A DNA stretch of 50,289 bases from Acidobacteriota bacterium. Its GTDB lineage: Bacteria > Acidobacteriota > Terriglobia > Bryobacterales > Bryobacteraceae. How positions within the stretch are numbered: position 1 is the first letter of the stretch; each line of letters begins with the position of its first letter. Below the pieces are notes generated by a model, which worked only from the letters and a program-made list of their open reading frames with translations, did no database searches and had not been told where the DNA came from. Positions 1 to 9,367 of this stretch are shown in pieces. The position numbers and the translations under genes were made by a program. The stretch is from contig JAFDVU010000036.1 of NCBI GenBank assembly GCA_018268835.1, positions 1-50,289 on the forward strand, in the 5' to 3' direction.

Positions 1-38
1 CCCTCCTCGTTCACGTAATCCAACAGCACGTATTTCAT
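1..38 (-). CDS. YCII-related domain protein, N-terminal fragment
   Basis: Only the first 12 codons lie inside the window; the gene runs off the left edge. On the minus strand an ATG at 38-36 follows a clean Shine-Dalgarno sequence (GGAGG, complement of 46-50, 7 nt upstream). The visible residues, MKYVLLDYVNEE, resemble the first beta strand of the YCII/DGPF family of small ferredoxin-like-fold proteins, which often begin MKYxLLIY. That family is sometimes linked to ECF sigma factors, but nothing here tests it. The good ribosome site makes a real start likely. The family call rests on 12 residues and is an inference. Confidence 0.5.
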   Translation of the reverse strand, partial: MKYVLLDYVNEE

Positions 39-164
39 TTTCGAACCTCCACCGGAATGACGCTTCGCGCGACAGCGATTTGGACAGGGTAGCGAATATA
101 TTCTCTGCCGGGAAGGGTGATGCCCCAGTGGCCTCGCGATTGCACGCTGCGGGTGGGAGATCGT

Positions 165-2405
165 ATGGAAGACGAAGAGCCGATGCGGAATCGGCGGCGC
201 CGGATGCGGTATACGGACTCGCTCGCCGTGGCATCCTGCCTCATCCTCGCGAACGTACTGCCGGCCTCGACGCCGCCGTTTTCAACGTTCCTTCAGGAGA
301 ATGCCTCGATCGTGTCGGTGGGCCATGACACGGCAGGGAACCTGTACGCGCTCGGTACGCGGGCGAACGGGTCCCATTTCGTCACACAGATGAATGGTTC
401 CGGCGGGAGGGTCGCCTACTCGATCGATCTGAGCGGCACCGGCTGCGACGGGGGCAACGCCATGGCGGTGGACGGCGCGGGTAACATGTACATCGCGGGA
501 CGCTCGTCGGCCGTCTACGACGGGAGCTACCCGTGCGTGCTCAAGCTCAATTCCTCGGGGAACGTGGTGTATTCGTTCGTGGTGGAGAGTGCGGCCAAGG
601 CAGAGGCATACGCGATCGCCCTGGACGCCGATGGCAGCGTGCTGATCACGGGCCACGCCTCGCAGGTGGGATTCCCTTCGGTGGGGGGCGGCTTCTCCGC
701 GCCCGGGAGTTCGGTTGCCAACTTCGTCACCAGCCAGCCGTTCATCGCACGCATCGATCCAGCGGGCGCGAAGCTGGTGGCGTCCGCGGTCGGGGTGGGC
801 GGGTCCCAGATTGCGATCGGGCCGGGGGGCGATATCTTTGTTGCAGGCAACGCCGCGGGCTTCGGCATCGGGGACAGGCCGGTGGTGAGTTACCCGATCA
901 CGCCCGGCGCTTTCCAGATCACCTTCACACCGTCTTTCGATTGCACGTTTCTGTGCCAAATGTCGTTTCCATCGGCCGAGCAGTACGTGACGCGCCTGCC
1001 TTCCACGCTGACCAGCCTGGTGTACTCGACGTTTGTCACCGGCAGCCGCGGCGCATCCAACCGGGCGCTGGCGGTGGATTCCGCGGGCAATGCGTATCTC
1101 ACCGGGACCACGAATTCAACGGACTACCCATACTTCGGCGTGGAGGCGGGTACGCCGCGTCCCGGACTGTTTCTGACCAAGCTCGACCCTTCCGGAGGGA
1201 GGCTGGTGTGGAGCGTGCGGCAGGGCGGCGACCTGCTCGCATTCGATGCGGACGGCAATCTGCTTGCCGGCGGGAGCGTGTATCCGCCGGGCGGCCTGCC
1301 GTATCAGCAGGGCACCACGTACCCGCCGCTGCCGCCCACCGGCGACATTCCCGAGGCGTGCCTGCCGAACGGCGTGCGCGTGCAGGTCGCCGCGGCGGTG
1401 CAGCGCCTGAGCGCGCAGGACGGCAGGGCGCTCGCGACACAACTGCTCTCGACGACGCGCGCGCAGCCTTCCGCGATGGACGTTCTCCCGGACGGCCGGA
1501 TTCTGGTGGCCGGCTACAGCGCCTTCCCCGATATCCCGCTCACCCCGGGCGCCGTGTTCACGAGCGCGGTCGCGCAGCGAACGCTATCGGGTGCCTTTTT
1601 GGCGGCGTTCGACCTGGCGTCGGCGTCGCTCGGCGGCAAGCTCGCCTGCGCGGTGGACGGGCTCACCAACCTGCCGCTGGCGCCGGTGGCGCCGGGTCAA
1701 CTGATCACGCTGTTCGGCAGCGGCCTGGGTCCAGCGGATGCCGCGAGCGCCTCACCGTACGGGCCGGATCCGGTGCCCACCACGCTCGGCGGAGTCAGCG
1801 TAACGTTCGATGGTTTTGCCGCGCCGCTCACCTACGCGAGTTCCGCGCAGATCAACGCGGTGGTGCCGTGGGAGGTGCGCGGGAGGACTTTCACTGTGAT
1901 GAGTGTGGCGGTGGATGGCGCGGTGGTGGCGACCCGCGAGTTCGTCGTAGTGGCGAGCAACCCGGCGCTGTTCGTCGATACCGGCGGCACGGCGGCAGAC
2001 GGCAACAGCTCTTTCCCGGCAGTGGCGCTGAACAGCGACGGATCGCGGAATTCGCGGGCGAACCCCGCGGCGGCAGGTTCGTGGGTGAGCCTGTTTCTCA
2101 ACGGTGTCGGCGCCTACCCGGGCGGCGCAACGCCCTCGAACGGCAGCATCACGGGATGGGACGCCGCTCCACTGGGCGTTCCGGTGACGGTCACCTTGGG
2201 GACGATCACGCTCGAAACCGGGCCGCTGATGCCGCAGGCGGGTGCGGTCGCCGGGCTCTCCCAGGTACGTGTGCGCCTGCCCGGGTCGAGCGGCGGCGAC
2301 CTGCGCGTGCTGCCTCTGACCGTGACGGTGGACGATGTTCCCGCCGCTCCCTTCGCGTCCTACGGCAAGGTCTTCCAGGCCGGTGGCTGGATCTGGGTGA
2401 ACTGA
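165..2405 (+). CDS. Secreted beta-propeller protein with TIGR03437-type C-terminal domain
   Basis: This is a large exported protein of about 746 residues. An Arg-rich n-region (RNRRRRMR) and hydrophobic stretch near the N terminus form a signal peptide. The first two thirds contain repeats of the SBBP/beta-propeller kind, with recurring 'VDxxGNxYxxG' and 'DxxGxxLxxG' phrases such as VDGAGNMYIAG and VDSAGNAYLTG. The last third (from about ACAVDGLTNLPL) matches the Solibacter-type TIGR03437 domain, with phrases such as 'PGQLITLFGSGLGP' and 'SAQINAVVPWEV'. I chose ATG 165 because GGGAGA lies just upstream. An earlier in-frame ATG at 117 and a later one at 183 are possible. The domain is known mainly as an acidobacterial expansion of unknown function. 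The following gene starts one base after its stop, suggesting translational coupling. Confidence 0.85.
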   Translation: MEDEEPMRNRRRRMRYTDSLAVASCLILANVLPASTPPFSTFLQENASIVSVGHDTAGNLYALGTRANGSHFVTQMNGSGGRVAYSIDLSGTGCDGGNAMAVDGAGNMYIAGRSSAVYDGSYPCVLKLNSSGNVVYSFVVESAAKAEAYAIALDADGSVLITGHASQVGFPSVGGGFSAPGSSVANFVTSQPFIARIDPAGAKLVASAVGVGGSQIAIGPGGDIFVAGNAAGFGIGDRPVVSYPITPGAFQITFTPSFDCTFLCQMSFPSAEQYVTRLPSTLTSLVYSTFVTGSRGASNRALAVDSAGNAYLTGTTNSTDYPYFGVEAGTPRPGLFLTKLDPSGGRLVWSVRQGGDLLAFDADGNLLAGGSVYPPGGLPYQQGTTYPPLPPTGDIPEACLPNGVRVQVAAAVQRLSAQDGRALATQLLSTTRAQPSAMDVLPDGRILVAGYSAFPDIPLTPGAVFTSAVAQRTLSGAFLAAFDLASASLGGKLACAVDGLTNLPLAPVAPGQLITLFGSGLGPADAASASPYGPDPVPTTLGGVSVTFDGFAAPLTYASSAQINAVVPWEVRGRTFTVMSVAVDGAVVATREFVVVASNPALFVDTGGTAADGNSSFPAVALNSDGSRNSRANPAAAGSWVSLFLNGVGAYPGGATPSNGSITGWDAAPLGVPVTVTLGTITLETGPLMPQAGAVAGLSQVRVRLPGSSGGDLRVLPLTVTVDDVPAAPFASYGKVFQAGGWIWVN

Positions 2406-2406
2406 C

Positions 2407-3138
2407 GTGACCACGAACTCAGTGACGATCCTTTTTCTGATGGCCGTGGCTATGGCCGCGCAGCAACGCCCCGCGACGGTGAACGGCAGGACTGTGTCGC
2501 AGGCCGAGTTGGACGCGATTATCAAGCTGGCGCCGGCGGAAGTGCGGCCGGTAATCAGCAAAGACCCGCAGGAACTGCTGCGCTATTACGGGGTCGTGGA
2601 CCGACTGGCCACGATGGCAGAGAAGGACGGCTTGGCGAACGAGAGCCCGCTCAAGGAGGAACTCGCTCTGGCGCGCATGCAGTTGCTGGCCACCGCCACG
2701 AGCGGGCGCTACTTCAACGAGCACCCGGTCTCTGCCGCCGACGAGCAGCAATATTACGCGGCGCACATCGACGTGTTCACTTCGGCGCGGGTAAAGGGCG
2801 CGAAGCCGCCGGCAGGTTCATCCGCGGCATCGCCCGGCGCCGATTTCGACGCACTGGCAGCGAAGTATCCGAATCACGATTTCGCCGACGTCATCGGAAA
2901 GACCGACGCAAACGTACCCGAGGCGATCCGGACCGCGATCTTCGAGCTCAAGCCGGGTGGGGTCACGAAGCCGATCGCGCTTCCCGGCGGCGTGTACCTG
3001 TTCCGCCTGGAGGGCGTCGATGTCAAGCCGCTGGACGAGGTGCGCGGGCAGATCTCGCAGCGGGTGGGGAATGAGCGGTTCCTCCAGTGGATGGCGGACA
3101 TTCGCAAATCGGTGACGGTCGAGCCGGCAGGACGGTGA
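2407..3138 (+). CDS. Parvulin-like (PpiC/SurA-type) exported protein, degenerate
   Basis: The GTG start lies one base past the previous stop. The 243-residue product has a short signal peptide (hydrophobic through MAVAMAAQQ). The N-terminal half resembles a SurA/PpiC N-domain ('ATVNGRTVSQAELD', helical region to about residue 115). Residues about 118-225 look like a parvulin peptidyl-prolyl isomerase: a 'FDALAAKYP' helix, then 'AIFELKPGGVTKPI' and 'GVYLFRLEGVDVKPLDEVR'. The central GGDLG-type motif of active parvulins is not evident, so it may act as a chaperone rather than an isomerase. Coupling to the upstream secreted propeller suggests it helps fold or export that protein, which is an inference. 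Confidence 0.75.
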   Translation: MTTNSVTILFLMAVAMAAQQRPATVNGRTVSQAELDAIIKLAPAEVRPVISKDPQELLRYYGVVDRLATMAEKDGLANESPLKEELALARMQLLATATSGRYFNEHPVSAADEQQYYAAHIDVFTSARVKGAKPPAGSSAASPGADFDALAAKYPNHDFADVIGKTDANVPEAIRTAIFELKPGGVTKPIALPGGVYLFRLEGVDVKPLDEVRGQISQRVGNERFLQWMADIRKSVTVEPAGR

Positions 3139-3145
3139 CGACGCC

Positions 3146-4405
3146 TCACTCGTACCTCAGCGCCTCGATTGGGTCCAGCCGCGCTGCCCGGATCGCCGGC
3201 AGCAGTCCCGCCACCAGCCCCACGCTCTCCAGGATCAGGGTGGACGCCGCCACCGCGAAGCCCGAGATGCGCAATTGCACGTCGCCCGCGCCGCCCGTTT
3301 CGTGGAACAGCGGACCCAATAGCGGCAGGCTTCCGAGCAGGGCCGTGAAGCCCCAGCCCGCCGCGATCCCGAGCACGCCGCCGAGTGTGACGATGGCCAT
3401 CGCCTCCAGCAGGAATTGAGCCAGGATACTGCGCCGCGTGGCGCCAATCGATTTCAGCACCCCGATCTCGCGCGTGCGCTGCGTCACCGACACCAGCATG
3501 ATGTTGGCCAGCCCCACCCCGCCGATGGCCAGCGTCAACGCACCGATGAAGCCCAGCAGCACGCGCAGCGCGACGCCCATCGTATCCACCAGCCGCATGC
3601 TCTCGTTGAAGACGAACGTGCGCAGCGCGCGCTCATCCGCCGGATGAAAGTTGTGCAGCCGCGCCATGGTTGCGCGCACCTGCCGCACCGCGTCCTCGCG
3701 AAACACCGGGTTGGCCGGCATCCAGACCACATCGTCGGGATAGCGCAGGTTGCGGAACATGCTCGCGCTGTCGAACGGGACGAACACGCACTCGTTGTCC
3801 GGCGTATTGTAGTTGGCGATCTGCGTCTTGGTCTTGAGCACCCCCACCACCACGAAGCGCACGCCGTTGATCGCGATCTCTTCGTCCAGCGGGGGAATCT
3901 CGCCGAACAACTTCTCCGCGGCCTCGGCGCCCAGCACGGCGACGCGCCGCTTCTCCGTGTCGTCCTCCGGCCCGAGCCACCGCCCGCGCGCCATGGTCAT
4001 GTTGCGGATGCGCCCGTAGGGCGCGCGCACCGCGCGCACCATGGTGCCGCGGGTGCGGTATCCGCGAGTGATGGTCATGCCGCCCATCATCATCTCGGGC
4101 GAGATCGCGGCCACCAGCGGCACCGTATCGCGGACCGCGTCCACGTCCGCGGTCTCCAGCCGGATGCGCCGCCCGGCGCGCTCCCCGCCCGCCTGCTTCG
4201 AGGTCTGCCCGCCGAACATGAGCACCAGGTCCTGCCCCACCTGCCTGAACGCCACCTGCAGCGCCAGATGAAAGCCGTCGCCATACGCGTAGAGGATGAC
4301 AAAACAGGCCACACCCCACGCGAGGCTGATGGTGGTGAGCACGCTGCGCTGCCGGTTGAAACGCAGAGCCTGCGCCGCCTCACGCACGATGGATGTCGGG
4401 CTCAC
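3146..4405 (-). CDS. MacB-type ABC transporter permease (FtsX family)
   Basis: A permease of 419 residues. There is an N-terminal membrane helix at about residues 22-44 and a large periplasmic MacB_PCD-like domain to about residue 265. Three further helices follow in the FtsX domain, starting at the hallmark 'ANIMLVSVTQRTREIG' and 'KSIGATRRSI'; the protein ends ALRYE. It is the last gene of a three-gene minus-strand operon (adaptor, broken permease, this permease), 3 bp after the preceding gene. No ATPase subunit is present, so the energising partner would have to come from elsewhere. The family exports macrolides, peptides or lipids; the substrate cannot be read from sequence. It is intact, unlike its neighbour. 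Confidence 0.9.
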   Translation of the reverse strand: MSPTSIVREAAQALRFNRQRSVLTTISLAWGVACFVILYAYGDGFHLALQVAFRQVGQDLVLMFGGQTSKQAGGERAGRRIRLETADVDAVRDTVPLVAAISPEMMMGGMTITRGYRTRGTMVRAVRAPYGRIRNMTMARGRWLGPEDDTEKRRVAVLGAEAAEKLFGEIPPLDEEIAINGVRFVVVGVLKTKTQIANYNTPDNECVFVPFDSASMFRNLRYPDDVVWMPANPVFREDAVRQVRATMARLHNFHPADERALRTFVFNESMRLVDTMGVALRVLLGFIGALTLAIGGVGLANIMLVSVTQRTREIGVLKSIGATRRSILAQFLLEAMAIVTLGGVLGIAAGWGFTALLGSLPLLGPLFHETGGAGDVQLRISGFAVAASTLILESVGLVAGLLPAIRAARLDPIEALRYE

Positions 4406-4408
4406 GCG

Positions 4409-5668
4409 TCACCTCTCATAGCGGAGCGCCTCCACCGGTGTGAGATTCGCGGCACGCCACGCCGGCCACGCCGCCGAAGCCACCGCCACTACGGCGAGCG
4501 CACCGAAGGCGAGCGCCGTCGTACTGCCGTCCACCGGAAGCCCTCCGAACATCTCCTGCTTGGGAAGCTGATTCACCATGGCCGCGAGCCCGTACGCCAC
4601 GGCCCATCCGGCGATTCCGCTGGCCCCGGCCAGGGCGACGCCCTCGAGCAGATAGTCCACCAGGATGCGCGTGCGCGTGGCTCCCACCGCCTTGCGCAGC
4701 CCGATCTCGCGCGTGCGCTCCGTCACTTAAACCAGCATGATGTTCATCACCCCGACCCCGCCCAGCGTGAGGGTCACGGCCGCGATCGCGCCCAGAAACG
4801 CCGTCATCGAGGTGAAGATGCTGTCCACCAGCCGCGCGTTTTCCACGGTGTCCCAGATGTGCACCGCGCTCGGATCCTCCGGGTCGAAGCGATGGTTGCG
4901 CGCCAGCACGCGCATCACCTGCCGCCGCGCCTCGGCGAACTGTTCGAGCGACGCCGGGGTGTAGATCATGTCGCTGACGATGCCCGGGCGGAAGTTGGGA
5001 TCCACAGGCGGCAGGTCCCGCACCATGGCCTCGTAGGGCACGTAGATCTTATCGCTGTCCAGGCCGTTGTAGCTGGAGTTCTGCGTCTTGGGCGGCATCA
5101 GTCCGACGATGCGGTAGGGCAGGCCGTTCAGGCTAACGCGGTCGCCCGGCGCCACCGGACGGTCGCCGAACAACTGCTTGCGCACGTTGTCCCCGAGCAC
5201 CGCCACGCGCTCCGCCCGCGCGCTCTCCTCCTCGGCAAGGAAGCGCCCGCGGTCCACCGGAATCGAGCGAATCGACGCATACGCCGGCTCCACCCCCATC
5301 ACCGAAAACGTGCCGCCGTTGAAGGGCGTGACAGCGCGCGCCGGACCTTGCAGTTCCGCCACCACGCGCCGCACCAGGTAGCACTCGGTGCGCACGTCGC
5401 GCACGTCGTCGTAGGTGAGCCGGATCAACCGTCCCGCGCGCAATCCGCCCGCCTGGTTCTCCGTGCGCCCATTGAAGACGATCACGATGTTCTCGCCAAG
5501 CTGCCGGAAGCGGTCGCGCTGCCCGACTTTAAAGCCTTCGCCCATGGCCACGATCAGCACGATCGACGCCACGCCCCACGCGATCCCCGCCATCGTGAGG
5601 ACGCTGCGCAGCTTATTGCGCAGCAGGCTGGCCGCCGCGTGTCCGAAGATCTCGCCCGCGATCCCCAT
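4409..5668 (-). pseudogene. MacB-type ABC permease interrupted by an in-frame stop codon
   Basis: Two open stretches in the same frame (5668-4730 and 4726-4409) together encode one full-length FtsX-family permease of about 419 residues. They are separated only by a TAA at 4729-4727. The break falls inside the most conserved motif: the protein reads NIMLV-stop-VTERTREIG where the intact neighbour has NIMLVSVTQRTREIG. A serine codon has therefore become TAA, a single-base change if it was TCA. The sequence downstream stays fully conserved (KAVGATRTRI, ending ALRYER), so the mutation is recent, read through, or a sequencing error. The N-terminal helix, the periplasmic domain and the three C-terminal helices are otherwise present. 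The adaptor gene lies 12 bp upstream. Confidence 0.85.
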
Positions 5669-5680
5669 GGCGCGCGCCCG

Positions 5681-6883
5681 CTATTGCAGGATCACCTGCG
5701 TGCCTTCGGCGAGTCCGGCGAGAATCTCGGTCTTCGAGCCGTTGCTGATTCCGGTCTTCACCGCGACGCGCCGGCGTCCGCTTTCGATGGACGCGTCCGG
5801 CACTTCGACTTCGGTGGAGCGGTCCTTCCTGTAGACGATGGCTCCCTCGGGAATGGCCAGCACGCCCTTGCGTTCCTCCAGCACGATCTCAGCGTTGGCG
5901 GTCATCGTCGCCAGCAGTTTGCGCGACTCATTCGAGATGGAAACCCGCACCTCGAAGGTGGTCACGTTGTCCTTCTCCACTCCCATGGGCGAGATCTTCG
6001 TGACCTTCCCGGTGAACGTCTGCCCGCGGTAGGATTCCACCGTGATGCGCGCCGCCTGCCCGAGCCACACCTTGCCCACGTCGCTTTCATCCACTTTGCC
6101 CTTGACGTAGACCTCGCGCAGGTCGCCTACCGTCATGATCAGGGTGGCGCCCGACCCCATCACCAGGATGGAACTGACCGCGTCGCCCACCTCGCGGTCG
6201 CGCGAAAGCACCACGCCATCGATCGGCGAGACGATGGTCGCGTTGCGCAGGTCCTCCTGCGACTGCGCGAGTTGCGCCTTCACCTGATCCACCTGCGCCT
6301 CCGCCTTGCGGATGGCGGCCTGCGCGACTCCCAGGTTCACTATCGCCTGCTGCTGCTTGTTCACCGCGAGTTCGTAATTCTTCTCGGCGTCGTCGCGGGC
6401 GGTCTGCGGCACCAGCATCTCCTGGTACATTTTGCGCGCGCGTTCGGCGTCGCGTTTGAGGAACGGGATGTCGGGTCCGGCGGCGTCCACCTTGGAGCGT
6501 TCGTAATCGGCCAGCGCGCTCTTGTGCTGCGCCTCGGCCACCGCGAGCGCCGCCTCCGCCTGCCGCAACCGCGGCAGCAGGTCGTTCTGGTCCAACCGGC
6601 AGATCACCTGGCCCTTGTGGACTGTATCGCCGACGTTGACCGGCAGTTCCAGAATGATGCCGCTGGCCTTGGATTTGATCTCCACCTTGGTAACCGGCTC
6701 GATGCGCCCGGTGGCGACCACGCTCCGTGCCAGATCCGCGCGCTCCACGCGCGCCAGCTTTTCCGGATCGATTTTCGGCGGTGAGCCGCTCAACGCGCGC
6801 AGCGAAAAGAAGGCCACCCCGCCGAACATCAACACGATCCCGAGCACGATCCACAGCCGGGAACGCTTCTTGCCCGCAGCCAT
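5681..6883 (-). CDS. MacA-type periplasmic adaptor (HlyD/RND membrane fusion protein)
   Basis: A 400-residue adaptor with a short basic cytoplasmic start and one membrane anchor (about residues 10-28, WIVLGIVLMFGGVAFF). A split biotinyl-lipoyl-like domain follows: 'GIILELPVNVGDTVHKGQV' on one side and 'IVSPIDGVVLSRDREVGD' on the other. Between them is a long alpha-helical hairpin rich in Ala, Glu and Gln (about 100-215). The beta-barrel and membrane-proximal domains follow, ending GTQVILQ. It heads the operon with the two MacB-type permeases and would link them to an outer-membrane channel. No TolC-like gene is present in the window. Confidence 0.92.
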   Translation of the reverse strand: MAAGKKRSRLWIVLGIVLMFGGVAFFSLRALSGSPPKIDPEKLARVERADLARSVVATGRIEPVTKVEIKSKASGIILELPVNVGDTVHKGQVICRLDQNDLLPRLRQAEAALAVAEAQHKSALADYERSKVDAAGPDIPFLKRDAERARKMYQEMLVPQTARDDAEKNYELAVNKQQQAIVNLGVAQAAIRKAEAQVDQVKAQLAQSQEDLRNATIVSPIDGVVLSRDREVGDAVSSILVMGSGATLIMTVGDLREVYVKGKVDESDVGKVWLGQAARITVESYRGQTFTGKVTKISPMGVEKDNVTTFEVRVSISNESRKLLATMTANAEIVLEERKGVLAIPEGAIVYRKDRSTEVEVPDASIESGRRRVAVKTGISNGSKTEILAGLAEGTQVILQ

Positions 6884-6966
6884 ATTTCCTTCCTACGCAT
6901 CCGGACAGAGTTCTGTTCCCTATTATCGGACCGTTACATCCCGATTGCGGGCGCGGGAAATGCCGG

Positions 6967-9279
6967 TCAATACGAATACCGTAGTTGGGCGAAGATGTTC
7001 CGCCCTGGCTCGGGAACTTTCACGCCGGCGGCAAACGGGTCGCGGTAGTAGGACAGGTGCTCGTAGTAGAAGCGGTTGAGCAGGTTTTCGATCGTGAAGC
7101 TCCCCGAAAGGCCGCCGCGCGTGAAACCGAGCTTGAGATTGAGCAGACCGTATCCCGCGGTCGGCACTTCCTTGAGGTCGGCGCTCACCAGGCTCTGGCG
7201 GTTCACGGCAATCGCGCCAAATTCCGCGAACGCCCACCGGCGCGCGTAGCGCAGTGCGCTCCATCCGCGCAGCGGCGGCATCTCCGGCAGGTTGCCGCTG
7301 CGCACATTGATGCCTGGCTGCGGCGTGGCCGTTCCGCGCGTATACGAGGCGCCTCCGTTGAGGGAAAGGTCCCGGCTCAGCGTGATTCCGTAGGCGGTCT
7401 CCCCGCCGTAGATGCGCGCGTCCACGTTGGCATAGGATCGCGCCGTAGGCGCTATCGCCATCGACCCGCCTCCCGTGCCCATTGCGTTCAACTGCGGCTG
7501 GTTGTTCACCAGAATGAAGTTGTTCAGGACGCTGTAGAACAACTCCGGCCGCACATAAAAGCGCGACCGGTTCAAACTCCACCCCGCGCTCACTTCGGTA
7601 TTCCGTGTAACCGGCAGCAGAGGATTGCCCACGAAAGCCCCCGCCCCCATGCCGCGGGCGATGTAGCGCTCCTCGGCGTCGGGGATGCGGCCCGTCGTGC
7701 CCACGCCGGCGAACACGTCGCCCGCGCCCGGCAGCGCGAAACTCAGCCGCACATTCCCCGACGCGTAGTTGTCCTGGTTCCCCACCCGGCGCGTGTTGTG
7801 GAACTGGTAGTAGAGGTTCGTGGACGCCTGCGCCGAATCCACCCGCATCCCCGCGTGATCGAAGCGCGCGCCCGCGCTCAGTTTCACCCGCTCGGCGAGA
7901 CTGCGGCGGTACGTGGCAAACGCGCCTGCCGTTTGGGTGTTGACATCGGGGATCGAGGGGTTCGCCGCGGTGGCGCCGCCCATTCTCATGTAGCCGAGCA
8001 TGTTCCAGTTGCGGTGGTAGGATTCCACCCCCAGCGTGAGGCCATCTCCCCAATCGCCCTCCACGCGGCCGCCGATCACCCGGGTGGCAGCGTCGCTGGC
8101 CATCATCCAGTTCCCCATCATGGCCGAGGTGCGCTGGCTGTCGGACATGAAGTGCCGCACCTGCGTGAAGTAGCCCTCCACCCGCAGGTTGCGTAGCCCG
8201 GCGGCAAGATCCCGCGCCGCGTACTTGAACGTCCCGCGATCCGCGTGGTCGTAATCGGAATCCATCATCAGGTACGGATACAGAATGAGCCCTGCCTGCT
8301 GCCGGCTGTATCCGAGCGAGATCTGCTGCCGGTCCGTGAGTGATACTTCGGTTTCGATCCAGCCGGTATGGATGTCGAAGGAATGCTGCCCCTTTCCGTT
8401 GGCGCTGTAGGGTGCGTAGTCGGTGAACGCCCGCCCCGAACCGTCGAGGTACGGGTCCGACATCCGGTACGAGTACCCACCCAGCACCCGCGCGATGCGG
8501 TTGCCGTAGGACGCCGTCAGGCTCGGATTGTAGTAGCCGAACGAACCCGCGCTGAGCGAGGGCTTCAGACTGAAGCCCATTCCGGGGCTCTTCGTGACGA
8601 TGTTCACCATCGCGCCCAGACTGCCCTGGTTGGCCACGTCGAACGCGCCCTTGCTGACTTCCACGCGATCGACTTCGGCGAAATCCACGTGCTGTGCCGG
8701 CGGATCCATGTGGCTCGGACAAGCGCCGTACGTGCGCGACCCGTCCACCAGAACCGTGAGGTTGTTCTGCTGGAAGCCGCGGATCACCACGTCGTTGGCG
8801 ATCCCGGCTTTGCGGATCTTCCACACGCCGTCCAGCGAAGTCAGCGCCTCCCCCACGTCCTTGGCCGCGCTCTCCCGCACACCGCTCATGTCGAGGGTGG
8901 ATTCATTCGGCGGCGCGACCGCGCGGACCTCCACCGCCAGGCGATAGGGCGCGACCTCGAGCGTGATGGTGAGGCCGCGGTCCGCGAGGGCTGCCGGAGT
9001 CCCTGACCGGCTTGCCGGCGAAAAGCCTTCGGCCGCGGCGAAGACCGTGAGCGGTTGCTCCGCCGGCCAACTCGCCGGCGGGGTGAGAGTGAAATCCCCC
9101 GTGTCGGAGGTCCGTGTCTCGGCCAGGGTCCGCCCATCGCTCTGCAACCGCACGCCGGCGCCCGCGATCGCCCCTCCCGATGCATCTATCACAGTCCCCC
9201 GGACGGCCGCCGCCGCGCTCAAGCCCGGTGCCCCGACGAGGCATGCCAGCAAACACATATGTCCATAGATCGTCTTCAC
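6967..9279 (-). CDS. TonB-dependent receptor, OprC/NosA-like candidate copper receptor
   Basis: I chose the GTG at 9279-9277 because GGGAG (complement of 9286-9290) lies 6 nt upstream and the product then opens with a signal peptide ending near SAAAA. The protein is about 770 residues. Residues 26-110 form a carboxypeptidase-regulatory-like domain (VRGTVIDASGGAIAGAGV), followed by a plug (about 115-235) and a beta barrel ending in LRYSY. The plug carries 'YGACPSHMDPP', like the ACPxxMDPP stretch of TonB copper receptors, with C187 and M191 in CxxxM spacing. The barrel has an HxM pair (H376-F-M378). Known OprC binds copper through a CxxxM and an HxM pair, so copper import is a specific inference. 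A Cys-rich small protein is encoded upstream in the same direction. Confidence 0.87.
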   Translation of the reverse strand: MKTIYGHMCLLACLVGAPGLSAAAAVRGTVIDASGGAIAGAGVRLQSDGRTLAETRTSDTGDFTLTPPASWPAEQPLTVFAAAEGFSPASRSGTPAALADRGLTITLEVAPYRLAVEVRAVAPPNESTLDMSGVRESAAKDVGEALTSLDGVWKIRKAGIANDVVIRGFQQNNLTVLVDGSRTYGACPSHMDPPAQHVDFAEVDRVEVSKGAFDVANQGSLGAMVNIVTKSPGMGFSLKPSLSAGSFGYYNPSLTASYGNRIARVLGGYSYRMSDPYLDGSGRAFTDYAPYSANGKGQHSFDIHTGWIETEVSLTDRQQISLGYSRQQAGLILYPYLMMDSDYDHADRGTFKYAARDLAAGLRNLRVEGYFTQVRHFMSDSQRTSAMMGNWMMASDAATRVIGGRVEGDWGDGLTLGVESYHRNWNMLGYMRMGGATAANPSIPDVNTQTAGAFATYRRSLAERVKLSAGARFDHAGMRVDSAQASTNLYYQFHNTRRVGNQDNYASGNVRLSFALPGAGDVFAGVGTTGRIPDAEERYIARGMGAGAFVGNPLLPVTRNTEVSAGWSLNRSRFYVRPELFYSVLNNFILVNNQPQLNAMGTGGGSMAIAPTARSYANVDARIYGGETAYGITLSRDLSLNGGASYTRGTATPQPGINVRSGNLPEMPPLRGWSALRYARRWAFAEFGAIAVNRQSLVSADLKEVPTAGYGLLNLKLGFTRGGLSGSFTIENLLNRFYYEHLSYYRDPFAAGVKVPEPGRNIFAQLRYSY

Positions 9280-9367
9280 AGTTAGCTCCCGTGTTGGTGG
9301 CGACACTGACGGCGCTGCGGAGCGCCGGCCGGTCGAATTACATAGTAGGTTTGGTTCGGTAGGGAGG

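Noticed and set aside
3416..6784. Very long open frame on the plus strand opposite the efflux operon
   Set aside because: It is rich in Arg, His and Pro, lacks any domain pattern and mirrors three well-supported genes on the other strand. Such frames are common in GC-rich DNA.
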